The notes under the pieces are model-generated. The model was given only the letters and a program-made list of their open reading frames with translations. It did no database searches and was not told the origin of the DNA. A program made the translations under genes and the position numbers. A stretch of DNA of 49,956 nucleotides. Origin: Rhodovastum atsumiense (GTDB lineage Bacteria; Pseudomonadota; Alphaproteobacteria; Acetobacterales; Acetobacteraceae). The stretch covers positions 1-49,956 of the forward strand of contig JAMFSE010000093.1 of the NCBI GenBank assembly GCA_026225115.1, read 5' to 3'. Below are positions 22,804-32,019 of the stretch, one piece after another. Within the stretch, counting starts at the first letter, position 1, and each line of letters begins with the position of its first letter.

Positions 22804-23988
22804 TCAGCCGATAACGCCCCTGAGCTTGAGGCCGACCACCGCCTTCCAGTCCATCCCCAGCTCACCAAGAATGGCGTCGCCATGTTCGTTGAACAAGGGC
22901 GCGCGCGACGTCGGCGCCGGCTCGCCGTCATATTGCAGCGGCGCTGTTACCAGCTGGAACGGAATGCCCGAATGCGTATGGCAGGTTTGCAGATAACCGT
23001 TCGGTTCGACCTGCGGATCCGCGGCAATCTCGCGCGCATTGCGCGCGACTGTCCATTGTCCTGAAAAATCCAGCAGTTTTTCGCACCATTCGGAAAGGCT
23101 GTGGCGCGCGAACTCAACGCAAAGCGCGGCGATGGCGGTGCCATTATTGGCAAGCAGCGACGCATGGTCCTGGTATCGCGGATCGGCCGCCAGATCTTCG
23201 CGGCCGATCAGCCGGGTGAAGATAGGCCAGTAATAACCGGCCTGCAGGCAGCACATCGCAATCTGCCGGCCATCCTTGGTGGTGTAGACCCGTGACAGCG
23301 GATTGGCCGATGGCGGCGGCCATCTCCACGCCGGATCGAACAGACCGGCCGAAATCGAGCCGTTCATTGCCCACATGCCGGTGGCGAGCAGCGAGGCGTC
23401 CAGCACCGTGGCCTCCCCGGTGCGCTCCCGGTGGAACAGCGCGCCCATGGTGCCACCGGCAATGAACATCGCCCCGGTGCAGTCCCCGAAGCCGGGCGCC
23501 GGCAGAAACGGCGGACCGTCCGGCCCCGCCACGGCCTGCGATACGCCGGTCCGGTGCCAGAAGGACAGCAAATCATAGGAGCCCCGCTCAGCCTCCGGCC
23601 CGCGGGCCCCCTGCCCGTCGCCACGGACATAGATGATGCGCGGATTATGCGCGCGGATATCGGCCAGCTCGATTTTGAGCTTACGGCGCACCGGCGGCAG
23701 CTTGTTGGTCATGAACACATCGGCCTGGGCGGCCAGCTTGTATAATATCTCCCGCCCCTCCGGCGCGCCCAGGTCCAAAGCCAGGCTGCGCTTGCCGCGG
23801 TTGCAGGATTCGAACATCAGATTGACATCGGAGCCGACGGTGGAGACGCCGCGGGCGGCATCCCCGCGCTCGACCGGCTCGATCTTGATGACCTCGGCAC
23901 CCCAATCGGACAGCAGCGCGCCGGCGGCCGGCACGAAGGCGTGCTCCGCCACTTCCAGCACGCGCACGCCTTTCATGATGGCGGTCAT
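22804..23988 (-). CDS. class III (CaiB/BaiF family) CoA-transferase
   Basis: 394 residues, full family length. Enzymes of this family move CoA between carboxylic acids through an aspartyl-CoA thioester. The candidate catalytic aspartate is Asp169 in PGFGDCTGAMF, the same number as in formyl-CoA transferase. LLSDWGAEVIKIEP (25-38) and LFHRERTGEATVLDASLL are typical segments. The substrate cannot be read from the sequence. It starts nine bases after the amidohydrolase stop, so the pair is one operon and the CoA-transferase may activate the product of the hydrolase step. Confidence 0.9.
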   Translation of the reverse strand: MTAIMKGVRVLEVAEHAFVPAAGALLSDWGAEVIKIEPVERGDAARGVSTVGSDVNLMFESCNRGKRSLALDLGAPEGREILYKLAAQADVFMTNKLPPVRRKLKIELADIRAHNPRIIYVRGDGQGARGPEAERGSYDLLSFWHRTGVSQAVAGPDGPPFLPAPGFGDCTGAMFIAGGTMGALFHRERTGEATVLDASLLATGMWAMNGSISAGLFDPAWRWPPPSANPLSRVYTTKDGRQIAMCCLQAGYYWPIFTRLIGREDLAADPRYQDHASLLANNGTAIAALCVEFARHSLSEWCEKLLDFSGQWTVARNAREIAADPQVEPNGYLQTCHTHSGIPFQLVTAPLQYDGEPAPTSRAPLFNEHGDAILGELGMDWKAVVGLKLRGVIG

Positions 23989-23997
23989 TCGCGCGTT

Positions 23998-25218
23998 TCA
24001 GCTTGCCGGCGCGGCGGCGCCAAGATCGAGATGATAGAGCTTTTCCGCATTGCCGCCGAATACCTTGGCGCGGTCGACCGGCGATAACTGCTCCAGCGTC
24101 GCGCGGTGATAGCCGATCGGGTCGGGATAGAGGCACGTCGGGTGCGGGTAGTCGGTCTCGAATAACACATTGTCAGCGCCGGTCCGGCGCACCGTTTCCA
24201 GCAGGCCGTCGCGTTCCGCCCAGTAGCAGATATAGAAATGCCTGCGGAAATCCTCAAACACCGTGCTCGGCTTGCCCGGCAGATTTTCCCGCACCTGGTA
24301 ATCGAGATTTTCCAACATGAAGGGAACCCAGCCGACGCCGCTCTCGACCGAGGTGAATTTCAGCCGCGGATGCCGGCGGAAAACATTCGAGAGGAGCAGA
24401 TTGACGATGGTGATCATGTTCGGCGCGAACAGCATCGACCCACTGACGGCGTATTTCTCGTAGCCCGTGAGGCTCGGCCAGACATCGGGGTTTTCCCAAC
24501 CCTCGGCGCCCTGGCTGAACCCGACATGGAAATTCACCGGCAGGCCACGATCCTCGCATAGCTCCCAGAGCGGCGACCAATATTCGTGACCCAGATCCGG
24601 CAGGCCGTGATGCTGCGGGTTCGAATGGGTGTTGATGCCGCGCAGGCCCATATCGGCGCAGCGCTCGGCCTCCCTTACCGAGGCCTTGATATCCCACCAG
24701 GGGATCATCGCCATCGGGTAGATGCGGTTTTTCGATTCCACCTGCATTTCGGCCATGGCGTCGTTCTGAATTCGGATCGATATTTCGCGCAATTCCTGGT
24801 CGACCTTCATCGACTTGCCGCCGCCAAAACCCAGCAAATTGGTATAGGCGATCTGTGCCGCGATGCCGTTCTCATCCAGATAAGCGAGCCTTGCCTGCAA
24901 ATTATGCGCGCCCGCCGTTACGTCCTCCAGCGGATGATTGAAGAAATCCAACCCCGCGAGCTTCGAGCCGTCTTTCATGATCGCCGAATAGCCGTAATTC
25001 TTGGCGAGCTCGAAATCGTCGATCATCCATTTGGTAACACCGCCGACCGTGCGGCGCTGCGGCACGCGGTCCCTGTATTTGGCCGGCGCCCGGGAGGTCC
25101 ATAAATCCGGCCATTCGGTGATATGGGTGTCGGCATCGACGACCTTGACCCCTTTGAGGAGTTCCCTGGCCGATACCTCTGCGGATGCTGCCGGTTTTTC
25201 GGCGATTTCGATTGTCAT
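23998..25218 (-). CDS. amidohydrolase_2 family metal-dependent hydrolase/decarboxylase
   Basis: 406 residues, TIM-barrel family that includes ACMSD and aromatic-acid decarboxylases. The metal-binding DADTH is at residues 28-32. A barrel His lies in PVNFHVGFS and the late Asp in NVLFETDYPHP. These point to a hydrolase or a non-oxidative decarboxylase acting on a carboxylated ring or ketone; which one is inference. I chose the ATG at 25218, preceded by AAGGTGG, over an ATG 17 codons earlier. It is transcribed with the CoA-transferase and lies between clpP and clpX. Confidence 0.88.
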   Translation of the reverse strand: MTIEIAEKPAASAEVSARELLKGVKVVDADTHITEWPDLWTSRAPAKYRDRVPQRRTVGGVTKWMIDDFELAKNYGYSAIMKDGSKLAGLDFFNHPLEDVTAGAHNLQARLAYLDENGIAAQIAYTNLLGFGGGKSMKVDQELREISIRIQNDAMAEMQVESKNRIYPMAMIPWWDIKASVREAERCADMGLRGINTHSNPQHHGLPDLGHEYWSPLWELCEDRGLPVNFHVGFSQGAEGWENPDVWPSLTGYEKYAVSGSMLFAPNMITIVNLLLSNVFRRHPRLKFTSVESGVGWVPFMLENLDYQVRENLPGKPSTVFEDFRRHFYICYWAERDGLLETVRRTGADNVLFETDYPHPTCLYPDPIGYHRATLEQLSPVDRAKVFGGNAEKLYHLDLGAAAPAS

Positions 25219-25426
25219 GGCGCCACCTTCGAACGTTCCCAACAGCATTTTTCTACGGGCGCCCGCCATGTCACGGCTAACCGGGCCCGTTCTGCCTGCA
25301 TCACTATATGCGCTTGGGCCGTCCGGCGGCTAATTAAAAAGCAGTTGCCTGCTGTTCCGGGGTAATTCTGCCAGATGCAACCCGCCCCCAGGCTTGCCCC
25401 GAGGACGGGGTAGATGGTTGTTTTAT

Positions 25427-26074
25427 CTAGATTTTAGATTCCGATTTTGCCTCGGGCACGGGCTGCGACTTCACAACCTCATCCACGATGCCGAAATCCT
25501 TGGCTTCCTGCGCCGACATGTAGGAATCCCGCTCCAGCTTGCGTTCGATCGCTTCCAGCGGCTGGCCGGTATGATCAACGTAAATCTGGTTGAGGCGTTT
25601 GCGAAGGTCCAGTATCTCGCGCGCCTGGATTTCGATGTCGGTGGCCTGGCCCTGGGCGCCGCCGGAGGGCTGGTGCACCATGATCCGCGCATTCGGCAGC
25701 GCAAAGCGCTTGTGCTTCTCGCCCGCGCAGAGCAGCAGGCTGCCCATGGACGCCGCCTGGCCGATGCAAACCGTGCTCACCGGGCTGCGGATATACTGCA
25801 TCGTGTCGTAAATCGCGAGGCCGGAGGAGACGACTCCGCCCGGGCTGTTGATGTAGAAGGAAATATCCTTGTTCGGATTTTCGCTCTCCAGAAACAGCAA
25901 CTGCGCGCAGATCAAAGCGCTGACCTGGTCGTAAACCTGGCCGGTCAGGAAGATGATCCGTTCCTTCAAAAGCCTCGAGTAGATGTCATAGGAACGCTCA
26001 CCGCGCGCCGTTTGCTCAACCACCATCGGCACGAGGTTATTGTTATAGACCTCGACTGGATCCCGATCCCACAT
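25427..26074 (-). CDS. clpP: ClpP protease subunit
   Basis: 215 residues. Serine protease that forms the tetradecameric chamber of ClpXP. The catalytic triad reads Ser109 (GQAASMGS), His134 (MVHQPSGG) and Asp183 (ERDSYMSA). AAAGGA lies eight bases before the ATG. It sits downstream of tig as usual, but clpX does not follow directly. A small CCCCG/CGGGG hairpin lies ~20 bases after the stop, without a T-tract. Confidence 0.97.
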   Translation of the reverse strand: MWDRDPVEVYNNNLVPMVVEQTARGERSYDIYSRLLKERIIFLTGQVYDQVSALICAQLLFLESENPNKDISFYINSPGGVVSSGLAIYDTMQYIRSPVSTVCIGQAASMGSLLLCAGEKHKRFALPNARIMVHQPSGGAQGQATDIEIQAREILDLRKRLNQIYVDHTGQPLEAIERKLERDSYMSAQEAKDFGIVDEVVKSQPVPEAKSESKI

Positions 26075-26115
26075 CTCAAAATTCCTTTATCAACAACCGC
26101 GGACCCGGAGATCGT

Positions 26116-26139
26116 CCCGCGCCTGCAAGAGGCCGCGGG
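26116..26139 (-). promoter_or_regulatory. hairpin in the clpP leader
   Basis: On the minus strand CCCGCG and CGCGGG pair, with a further CCT/AGG extension past a bulged G and a CTTGC loop. It lies about 40 bases before the clpP ATG and roughly 80 after the tig stop. No T-tract follows, so an mRNA-stability or translation role is more likely than termination. No homology to a known thermometer can be claimed. Confidence 0.35.
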
Positions 26140-26221
26140 AGAAACAGAGTCTCGCGTCACCCCTTCAACGTAATCTTCTCATTGAAGTTGTCCAGAGTAA
26201 GAACGCGGTGAATGTCCAGGA

Positions 26222-27544
26222 TCAGCTCTCGGGGTCGGCGGCGAGTTCTTCCGGGGTAACCGTTACTTCTTTAAGCTGCACCTGGCCGAGGAGGTAATCG
26301 ACAACCTTATCCTCGAAAATCGGGCCGCGGAAACGGTCCATGGCCTGCGGGTTATTCTTGAAGAATTCCAGAACCTGCATCGCCTGGTCGCGATATTTCA
26401 TCGCTTCGGCGAACATCGCCCGCTGCAGATCCTGATCGGTCACCGAGATTTCGTTGGCGCGGCCGATTTCAGCCACCATCAGCCCAAGCCGCACGCGGCG
26501 GTCGGCAATGGCTTGGTATTCGGCCTTCAACGTCGCCTCATCCTTGGCTTCGTCTTCCGGGTCAGCCCGGCCGGCCGCCTTTTCCTGCTCGACCTGGCGC
26601 CAGATCTCGGCGAATTCCGCCTCCACCAGGGATTCCGGCACCGTGAACTGGGCGCGCTCGGCGAGCGCGTCCAGCAGCGCGCGCTTCTGCTTCATGCGCG
26701 AGAACTGCGCGTATTCCTGGCCGATTCGGTTGGCAATGTCCTTTTGCAGATCGGCCAGCGATTCCAGGCCCAGCTGCTTGGCAAACGCATCATCGGCTTC
26801 CGGAACTTTGGCGATATTCAGGGACTTGGCGGTGATGTCGAAGGTCGCATCCTTGCCGGCAAGCTCCTTGGCGCCGTATTCGGCCGGGAAGGTGACGTTG
26901 ATCACGCGCGTCTCGCCGGGGGCCAGGCCCACCAGCTGATCGGCAAAGCCCGGAATGAATCCGTCGCCGGCGACGACCACCGGCACATCCGTGCCAAGAC
27001 CGCCGTCAAACGGCACGCCGTCGATTTTGCCGAGGAAATCGACAATCAGCTGCTCGCCTTTTTCCGCCGCGCGAGGCGGGTCGACCGGCTCGAAGCTCTG
27101 GCGCTGCTTGGTCAGGCGTTCCAGCGCATCCGCCACCGCCGCGTCGGTGACCTCGGCCGTCGGCTTCTGCAGCGTAATCTCGCTCAAGCTGGGCAGGGTG
27201 ATTTCCGGCAGGATTTCCAGCTGCAGCGTAAACTCGAGATCGGAATTCTGGCCGGGCTTGATCACTTCCAGCTTCGGCTGCATGGCCGGGCGCAGGTTAC
27301 GGTCCGCCAGCACCTTGTCGCTCGCGTCATTGACCGCGCCCTCGATGATCTCGGCGGCCACGGCATCGCCATAGCGCTTGCGAACCATCGACATTGGCAC
27401 TTTTCCGGGGCGAAAACCCGGCATTTGCATGGTTTTGCCCAGTTCGGCGAGGCGTTTTTCACGCTTTCCGGTGATTTCCGTTTCCGGAACCGTAATCGTA
27501 AAACCGCGCTTCAAGCCCTCGGAAAGCGTTTCAGTAACCTGCAT
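26222..27544 (-). CDS. tig: trigger factor
   Basis: About 440 residues. Ribosome-associated chaperone with peptidyl-prolyl isomerase activity. The N-terminal ribosome-binding domain contains the tail signature GFRPGKVPMSMVRKRYG near residue 45. The FKBP domain (~150-245) shows DFLGKIDGVPFDGG and IPGFADQLVGL, and a helical C-terminal substrate-binding domain follows. I prefer the ATG at 27544 (MQVTETLSEGLKR, the usual start in relatives); an ATG four codons upstream has its GAGGG directly abutting it. Confidence 0.96.
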   Translation of the reverse strand: MQVTETLSEGLKRGFTITVPETEITGKREKRLAELGKTMQMPGFRPGKVPMSMVRKRYGDAVAAEIIEGAVNDASDKVLADRNLRPAMQPKLEVIKPGQNSDLEFTLQLEILPEITLPSLSEITLQKPTAEVTDAAVADALERLTKQRQSFEPVDPPRAAEKGEQLIVDFLGKIDGVPFDGGLGTDVPVVVAGDGFIPGFADQLVGLAPGETRVINVTFPAEYGAKELAGKDATFDITAKSLNIAKVPEADDAFAKQLGLESLADLQKDIANRIGQEYAQFSRMKQKRALLDALAERAQFTVPESLVEAEFAEIWRQVEQEKAAGRADPEDEAKDEATLKAEYQAIADRRVRLGLMVAEIGRANEISVTDQDLQRAMFAEAMKYRDQAMQVLEFFKNNPQAMDRFRGPIFEDKVVDYLLGQVQLKEVTVTPEELAADPES

Positions 27545-27597
27545 CGACAAGATCATCCCTCAAAATTCGTCACGCGAAAGCCGCGGCCAGGCTGCAG

Positions 27598-27682
27598 TGG
27601 TGCGGGCGGAGGGACTTGAACCCCCATGACTTGCGCCACCAGAACCTAAATCTGGCGTGTCTACCAGTTTCACCACGCCCGC
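27598..27682 (-). tRNA. tRNA-Leu (TAG)
   Basis: An 85-base class II tRNA on the minus strand: acceptor GCGGGCG/CGCCCGC, anticodon stem CCAGA/TCTGG with loop TTTAGGT (anticodon TAG), a long variable arm and T-loop TTCAAGT. Discriminator A and an encoded CCA are present at the 3' end. It sits about 50 bases upstream of tig. Confidence 0.96.
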
Positions 27683-27837
27683 CCGAGCCTTACGTCCGAC
27701 GTCCTCACAAGGCGGGCCGTCTAGCGCGAGTTCCGGCACTTAACAAGCGCCGGCCAGGGTTTGGGGCGGTTTGCCTCCGGAAAGGGTCTATTAACCCGAA
27801 CGGCGAAGTCCCGGCGGCAGGCAGCGCCGGGGATAAA

Positions 27838-28089
27838 TTAAGCGTGCGGCTGCGCCGGGCGGCGCAAGCGGCTCCAGACGCCAGCCCAGAAGGAGGCGGG
27901 AGGGGGAGCGGGAATTTCCTGTTCCCAATAGGCCGCCTCGGAATCCCAGGTATGGGCGTTCAGGCATGCCGGGCATTTTGTCAATGTCACCTGCTTTAAA
28001 GCCGCAAGTCCGGTACCCGGCGGGGCCCTGAAACCGGTCCATACCGACATGTTTTCCTCCGGACAGGTGATAAGTATTTTACTCGACAT
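27838..28089 (-). CDS. small conserved Cys-pair protein of unknown function
   Basis: 83 residues. The layout is a Cys-Pro near the N-terminus (ITCPEENMSVWTG), a CPACLNAHTW motif around residues 39-48, and a C-terminal Pro/Arg-rich tail. This resembles small single-zinc-ribbon-like proteins common in alphaproteobacteria, in which CP-x2-C is followed by H-x-W. GGGAG lies nine bases before the ATG. It is downstream of the Rieske-FAD reductase on the same strand. No function is assigned. Confidence 0.55.
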   Translation of the reverse strand: MSSKILITCPEENMSVWTGFRAPPGTGLAALKQVTLTKCPACLNAHTWDSEAAYWEQEIPAPPPASFWAGVWSRLRRPAQPHA

Positions 28090-28217
28090 ATCGACGCTCC
28101 CAAATTTCTGTACGTTTTGTAACAGGAACGTAACCCGGAAAGCCGGCCAGCCGTAAGGGATTTTTGTTGAAGCAGGTATGACGTAAAGTGCAACGACAGG
28201 GCAGCCCGCTTGCCCGC

Positions 28218-29783
28218 TCAGGTTGGACTCTGCTCAAGGACGCGCGCGGGCGAGGAATCGGATGGGTGCAGCGCATCCACTGACCAGTCCTGCCGGCGGT
28301 TCATCAAAACGATAATTGCCGCCATATCCTGATCGCGGTTCATGCCGGCGGCCGCCGCGACCACGCCGTCGCGGATATAATAGGCGATGAAATTGCGCTG
28401 GCCGGGATCGCCGCGGATGATTTGTTGGTCATCCCCCGAGGCGTGGCCAACGTAATCCAGCCGGACCATGTACTGGATCGTCCAGAAATACGGCACCGCG
28501 CTGAAAGCCTGGTTTTGCCCCAACATGTTACGCGCGGCGAGCATGCCGTGCTGCTCGGCAAGGCGCCAATGCTCGACGCGAACCAAAGCCCCGTTGCCGT
28601 AAAGTGGGAAGGCGGCAACGTCGCCGGCCGCATATAAATTATTCGCGGCAAGCAGCGTGCTGTCCACAACGATCGCGTGATCCGACTGGCGTGTCAGCGC
28701 ACGAGCAAGTCCAGTGGCCGGCTTCACCCCGAGGCCGGCGACAATGAGATCGGCCCGGAGACTTTCACCGCTTTTCAGAACGACGGCATTTGCTTCCAGC
28801 CGCGCCACCTGTTCACCCAGTTTGAAATTTACCGATTTTTCCTCATGGATCTGCCGGTAGACATTCCCGACTACGGCACCCAGCTGTCGTTCGAACGGCG
28901 CTGCTTCGGTCCCGACCACCGCCACCTCCAGGCCGCGTTCACGCAACGCTGCGGCGACTTCCATGCCGATAAAACTGGCGCCGATGACGACGGCGCATCT
29001 GGCGTGCGCGGCGGCGTTCAGGATACGCTCAGCGTCTTTCTGGCTGCGCAGCGTAAAGACGTTCGAACCTCCGGCGCCCGGAAACGGCGGGGCTGTCACC
29101 TCGCTACCGGTTGCGATCAGCGCGGCATCGTATCGCAGGCTCCTTCCATCCGCCAAGCTGATGGATTGTTCTGCCGAATCCAGTTTGGTGATTTTCGCCT
29201 GCAGCCGTTCAATTCTGTTGGTTTTGAAAAATGCATCGTCCTGCAGCGGAGATTTTTCGCCGCCTTGTTCGCCAGACAGAAAATATTTACTCAGGACCGT
29301 ACGGTCATACGGCAGCTCGTCTTCTTGACTGATCATCGTGACCGCACCCGCAAAGCCGGCTTTCCGCAATTCCTGAGCGGCGGAAAATCCAGCGGCCCCA
29401 GCACCAAGAATCACAAAATGGCGATCATCCTTTGCGGATGGCGGCGGTGGCTGCGCGGGCTCAACGCCGCGAAGCGCGATGTCGCCATCTGTTATTTCGA
29501 TCCCGTAGCGCGGCAGCGCATCGACCGCCGGAGGATCAATCAGCGCGCCGGTGCGCGTACAAAAACTGGCTTTGTGCCACGGACAAATAACGATACCATC
29601 CGCCAGAACCCCTTCCGCCAGCGGGCCGCCGGCATGCGGGCATTCGGCGCCGATCGCACGAACCTCATCACCCTGCCGCACGAGCAGGATTTTATTGCCC
29701 CGAACCTCCACCGCGCGCATCGTGCCGGGCGCAAGCCCATCCAATCGGCCTAGGATCAGAAGGCGGTCATTTTCCATTTGCAT
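28218..29783 (-). CDS. Rieske-domain FAD-dependent pyridine nucleotide-disulfide reductase
   Basis: 521 residues in a fused layout. The N-terminal Rieske 2Fe-2S domain has Cys48-x-His50 and Cys67-x2-His70 (CPHAGG, CPWHK). It is followed by a ferredoxin-reductase-type domain with FAD motif GAGAAG (127-132), an NAD-binding motif VIGASFIGMEVA in mid-protein and a C-terminal reductase dimerisation-like region. This matches the AIFM3/Nfr-type architecture. It probably passes electrons between NAD(P)H and a redox partner; the partner is unknown. An ATG at codon 3 is an alternative start. Confidence 0.88.
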   Translation of the reverse strand: MQMENDRLLILGRLDGLAPGTMRAVEVRGNKILLVRQGDEVRAIGAECPHAGGPLAEGVLADGIVICPWHKASFCTRTGALIDPPAVDALPRYGIEITDGDIALRGVEPAQPPPPSAKDDRHFVILGAGAAGFSAAQELRKAGFAGAVTMISQEDELPYDRTVLSKYFLSGEQGGEKSPLQDDAFFKTNRIERLQAKITKLDSAEQSISLADGRSLRYDAALIATGSEVTAPPFPGAGGSNVFTLRSQKDAERILNAAAHARCAVVIGASFIGMEVAAALRERGLEVAVVGTEAAPFERQLGAVVGNVYRQIHEEKSVNFKLGEQVARLEANAVVLKSGESLRADLIVAGLGVKPATGLARALTRQSDHAIVVDSTLLAANNLYAAGDVAAFPLYGNGALVRVEHWRLAEQHGMLAARNMLGQNQAFSAVPYFWTIQYMVRLDYVGHASGDDQQIIRGDPGQRNFIAYYIRDGVVAAAAGMNRDQDMAAIIVLMNRRQDWSVDALHPSDSSPARVLEQSPT

Positions 29784-29900
29784 TATCTACGGCGCGCCGC
29801 ATTTCATTCAACGGATACGAAAAAACATCGCCTAAATTTCACTGCACAACCATCAATCGACGACTGGCTGGCAAGCAAACGCTGATTCGGGGGAAATTTC

Positions 29901-29975
29901 TGGAGCGGGAGAAGGGATTCGAACCCTCGACCCCAACCTTGGCAAGGTTGTGCTCTACCCCTGAGCTACTCCCGC
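29901..29975 (-). tRNA. tRNA-Gly (GCC)
   Basis: A minus-strand cloverleaf with acceptor GCGGGAG/CTCCCGC, anticodon stem CAACC/GGTTG with loop TTGCCAA (anticodon GCC), T-loop TTCGAAT, and an encoded CCA at 29903-29901. Confidence 0.96.
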
Positions 29976-30123
29976 GCTCCGATGGAGCGGTCTTTAATCA
30001 GACTGAACGAGGATTGCAACCCGTCGCAGCCGGAAGCTGGCCCGCTCCGCCGTTGGGCGCTATACCCAAAGCAAAGGGCTGTGAGCAGCCTTCGCGATAC
30101 CATATACTGCTAAAATAGCTTGG

Positions 30124-31080
30124 ATGGCCAAAATGAACACTCTCCTTGGCGATGGCGCCGATACCGTGAACACGCAGCCGAATGCCGCGGCCATGATCGT
30201 CGATGGCGATCAGGCCACCTTCATGGCCGACGTGATCGAGGCGTCGCGCACTGTCCCCGTCCTGGTCGACTTCTGGGCAAGCTGGTGCGGCCCCTGCAAA
30301 ACCCTGACCCCGATTCTGGAGAAGGTCACCCGCGCCGCCGGCGGCCGGCTGAAGCTGGTTAAAATCGACGTGGATAAAAACCGCGCACTTGTGCAGGAAC
30401 TCAGCCAGATGGGCCTGCCGCTGCAGTCCATCCCGACCGTGGTGGCCTTCTGGCAAGGGCAGATCGCCGGCCAGCCATTTCAGGGCGCGCTGCCGGAGAG
30501 CGAAGTCAAACGCTTCGCCGACGCCTTGCTTAAAGCCGCCGGCTCATCGGCGCCGGCCGCCGACTATATCGTCGAAGGCAAAGCGCTGCTCGAAGAAGGG
30601 CATGCGGAAGACGCCGCCAAAATGTTCGCAGCGGCGCTGCAGGAAGACCGCCAAAAACCCGATGCATGGGGCGGCCTCATCCGCGCCTTGCTGGCTTTGG
30701 GCGACGAGGAGCAGGCCGAAGATGTGCTGGCCGATGTGCCGGCCGAGTTCGCGGAGCATGCGGAAATCTCCGGCGCCAAATCGGCCCTCGCTTTGGCCTC
30801 CGAAGGCCGCAAGGCGCAGGCGGCGCGCTCCGGCCTGGAAGCCCGCCTGGCAGCCGACCCCGGCGATTTTGAGGCCCGCTATGAGCTGGCGACGGCGCTC
30901 AATGCCGGCGGCGAGCGCGAGGCCGCTGCCGAAGCCCTGCTGCACATCATCCGGGTGAAGCGGAACTGGAATGAAGACGCCGCCCGCCTGCAATTGCTGA
31001 AGTTTTTCGAAGCCTGGGGCTTCGACGACCCGGCGACCATGGCCGCCCGCCGCAAACTCTCGGCGATTCTTTTCAGCTAA
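30124..31080 (+). CDS. cnoX: thioredoxin-TPR co-chaperone (CnoX/YbbN family)
   Basis: 318 residues. The N-terminal thioredoxin domain has an intact WCGPCK active site (~residue 57). It is followed by the TPR-like region characteristic of YbbN/CnoX (alanine-rich helices, ~140-318). The family protects proteins under oxidative stress and hands clients to GroEL or DnaK; the E. coli member lacks the CXXC pair, so this one may be redox-active. No Shine-Dalgarno is obvious before the ATG. A TAAAAT box at 30111-30116 would place the start site near the ATG, hinting at a leaderless transcript. Confidence 0.9.
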   Translation: MAKMNTLLGDGADTVNTQPNAAAMIVDGDQATFMADVIEASRTVPVLVDFWASWCGPCKTLTPILEKVTRAAGGRLKLVKIDVDKNRALVQELSQMGLPLQSIPTVVAFWQGQIAGQPFQGALPESEVKRFADALLKAAGSSAPAADYIVEGKALLEEGHAEDAAKMFAAALQEDRQKPDAWGGLIRALLALGDEEQAEDVLADVPAEFAEHAEISGAKSALALASEGRKAQAARSGLEARLAADPGDFEARYELATALNAGGEREAAAEALLHIIRVKRNWNEDAARLQLLKFFEAWGFDDPATMAARRKLSAILFS

Positions 31081-31088
31081 GCCGGATC

Positions 31089-31757
31089 GTGACAATACCC
31101 TCAATCCGGCTGGAAGACCTGCCCGAGGAATTCCCTGTTTTCCCGCTCAGCGGCGCCTTGCTGCTGCCGGGCGGCCGGTTGCCGCTGAATGTTTTCGAAC
31201 CGCGCTACCTGGCGCTGGTTGAGGATAGCCTGGCCGCCGGGCGGATTTTTGGCATGGTGCAGCCCGATAAGCGCCTCGCCAAAGGCGAGACCGGACCGGG
31301 GCTCTACCGCACCGGCTGCCTTGGCCGGCTCTCCTCCTTCAGTGAAACCGAGGACGGCCGCTACCTGATCACGCTGACCGGACTGATCCGCTACTCCATC
31401 GTCGAGGAAGTCGAGCAATCCCGGGGCTACCGGCGCGTCCGTGGCGCCTTCTCCGGTTTTGCCGCCGATTTGGAGGCGCCCGCGAGATCTATCCTCGGGC
31501 CCGACCGCCAGCTTCTGCTGGACGCCTCAAAACGCTACTTCGTCCATGCCGGCGTGGACGCCAACTGGGAGGCGATCGGCGCCATGTCCGATAGCGTCCT
31601 GGTCGTCACCTTGAGCATGGCCTGCCCCTTCGATCCGGAAGAAAAGCAGGCGCTGCTGGAAGCCCCTAGCCTGCCGGAGCGCGCGCGCGTACTGCTCGCC
31701 CTGCTCGAGATCAACGCGTTCGACGATAACCGCGGCAATGACCCGAAAGCCAGCTGA
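31089..31757 (+). CDS. LON substrate-binding domain protein
   Basis: 222 residues consisting only of a LON N-terminal (PUA-like) domain, without ATPase or protease parts. Seen features are [32 protein letters not shown] and the later [23 protein letters not shown]. Such stand-alone domains are widespread in alphaproteobacteria, often next to a YbbN-type gene as here. Function is not established; a substrate-recognition role for protein quality control is inference. Start is GTG, eight bases after cnoX. Confidence 0.87.
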   Translation: MTIPSIRLEDLPEEFPVFPLSGALLLPGGRLPLNVFEPRYLALVEDSLAAGRIFGMVQPDKRLAKGETGPGLYRTGCLGRLSSFSETEDGRYLITLTGLIRYSIVEEVEQSRGYRRVRGAFSGFAADLEAPARSILGPDRQLLLDASKRYFVHAGVDANWEAIGAMSDSVLVVTLSMACPFDPEEKQALLEAPSLPERARVLLALLEINAFDDNRGNDPKAS

Positions 31758-31761
31758 CCCC

Positions 31762-31992
31762 ATGCCTCTTTCACCTTCTCTCCCCCCTGCCCTATCCTCC
31801 GAAAATTCAACGCCGGTTGATCCGCGCCTGCTGGAAATCCTGGTCTGCCCGCTCACCAAGGGTCCGCTTACCTATGACCGTGAAGCGAACGAACTGATCA
31901 GCACGAAAGCCGGGCTGGCCTACCCGATTCGCGACGGCATCCCGATCATGCTTGCCGATGAAGCCCGCTCCATCGAGCCGAGCGACGGCTGA
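31762..31992 (+). CDS. Trm112-like protein
   Basis: A small protein of 76 residues (84 if the ATG at 31738, overlapping the previous gene, is used). The core [29 protein letters not shown] and [13 protein letters not shown] match the bacterial Trm112/UPF0434 family. Eukaryotic Trm112 activates methyltransferases; the bacterial role is less clear. Only one Cys of the usual zinc-binding set is visible. It follows the LON-domain gene by four bases. Confidence 0.85.
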   Translation: MPLSPSLPPALSSENSTPVDPRLLEILVCPLTKGPLTYDREANELISTKAGLAYPIRDGIPIMLADEARSIEPSDG

Positions 31993-32019
31993 ACTGCCGC
32001 CCTGAACCGGGGCCAGTAG

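Noticed and set aside
27616-27999. 127-codon plus-strand frame downstream of tig's tRNA-Leu
   Set aside because: It begins inside the tRNA-Leu gene and overlaps the better supported minus-strand small protein; no ribosome binding site.
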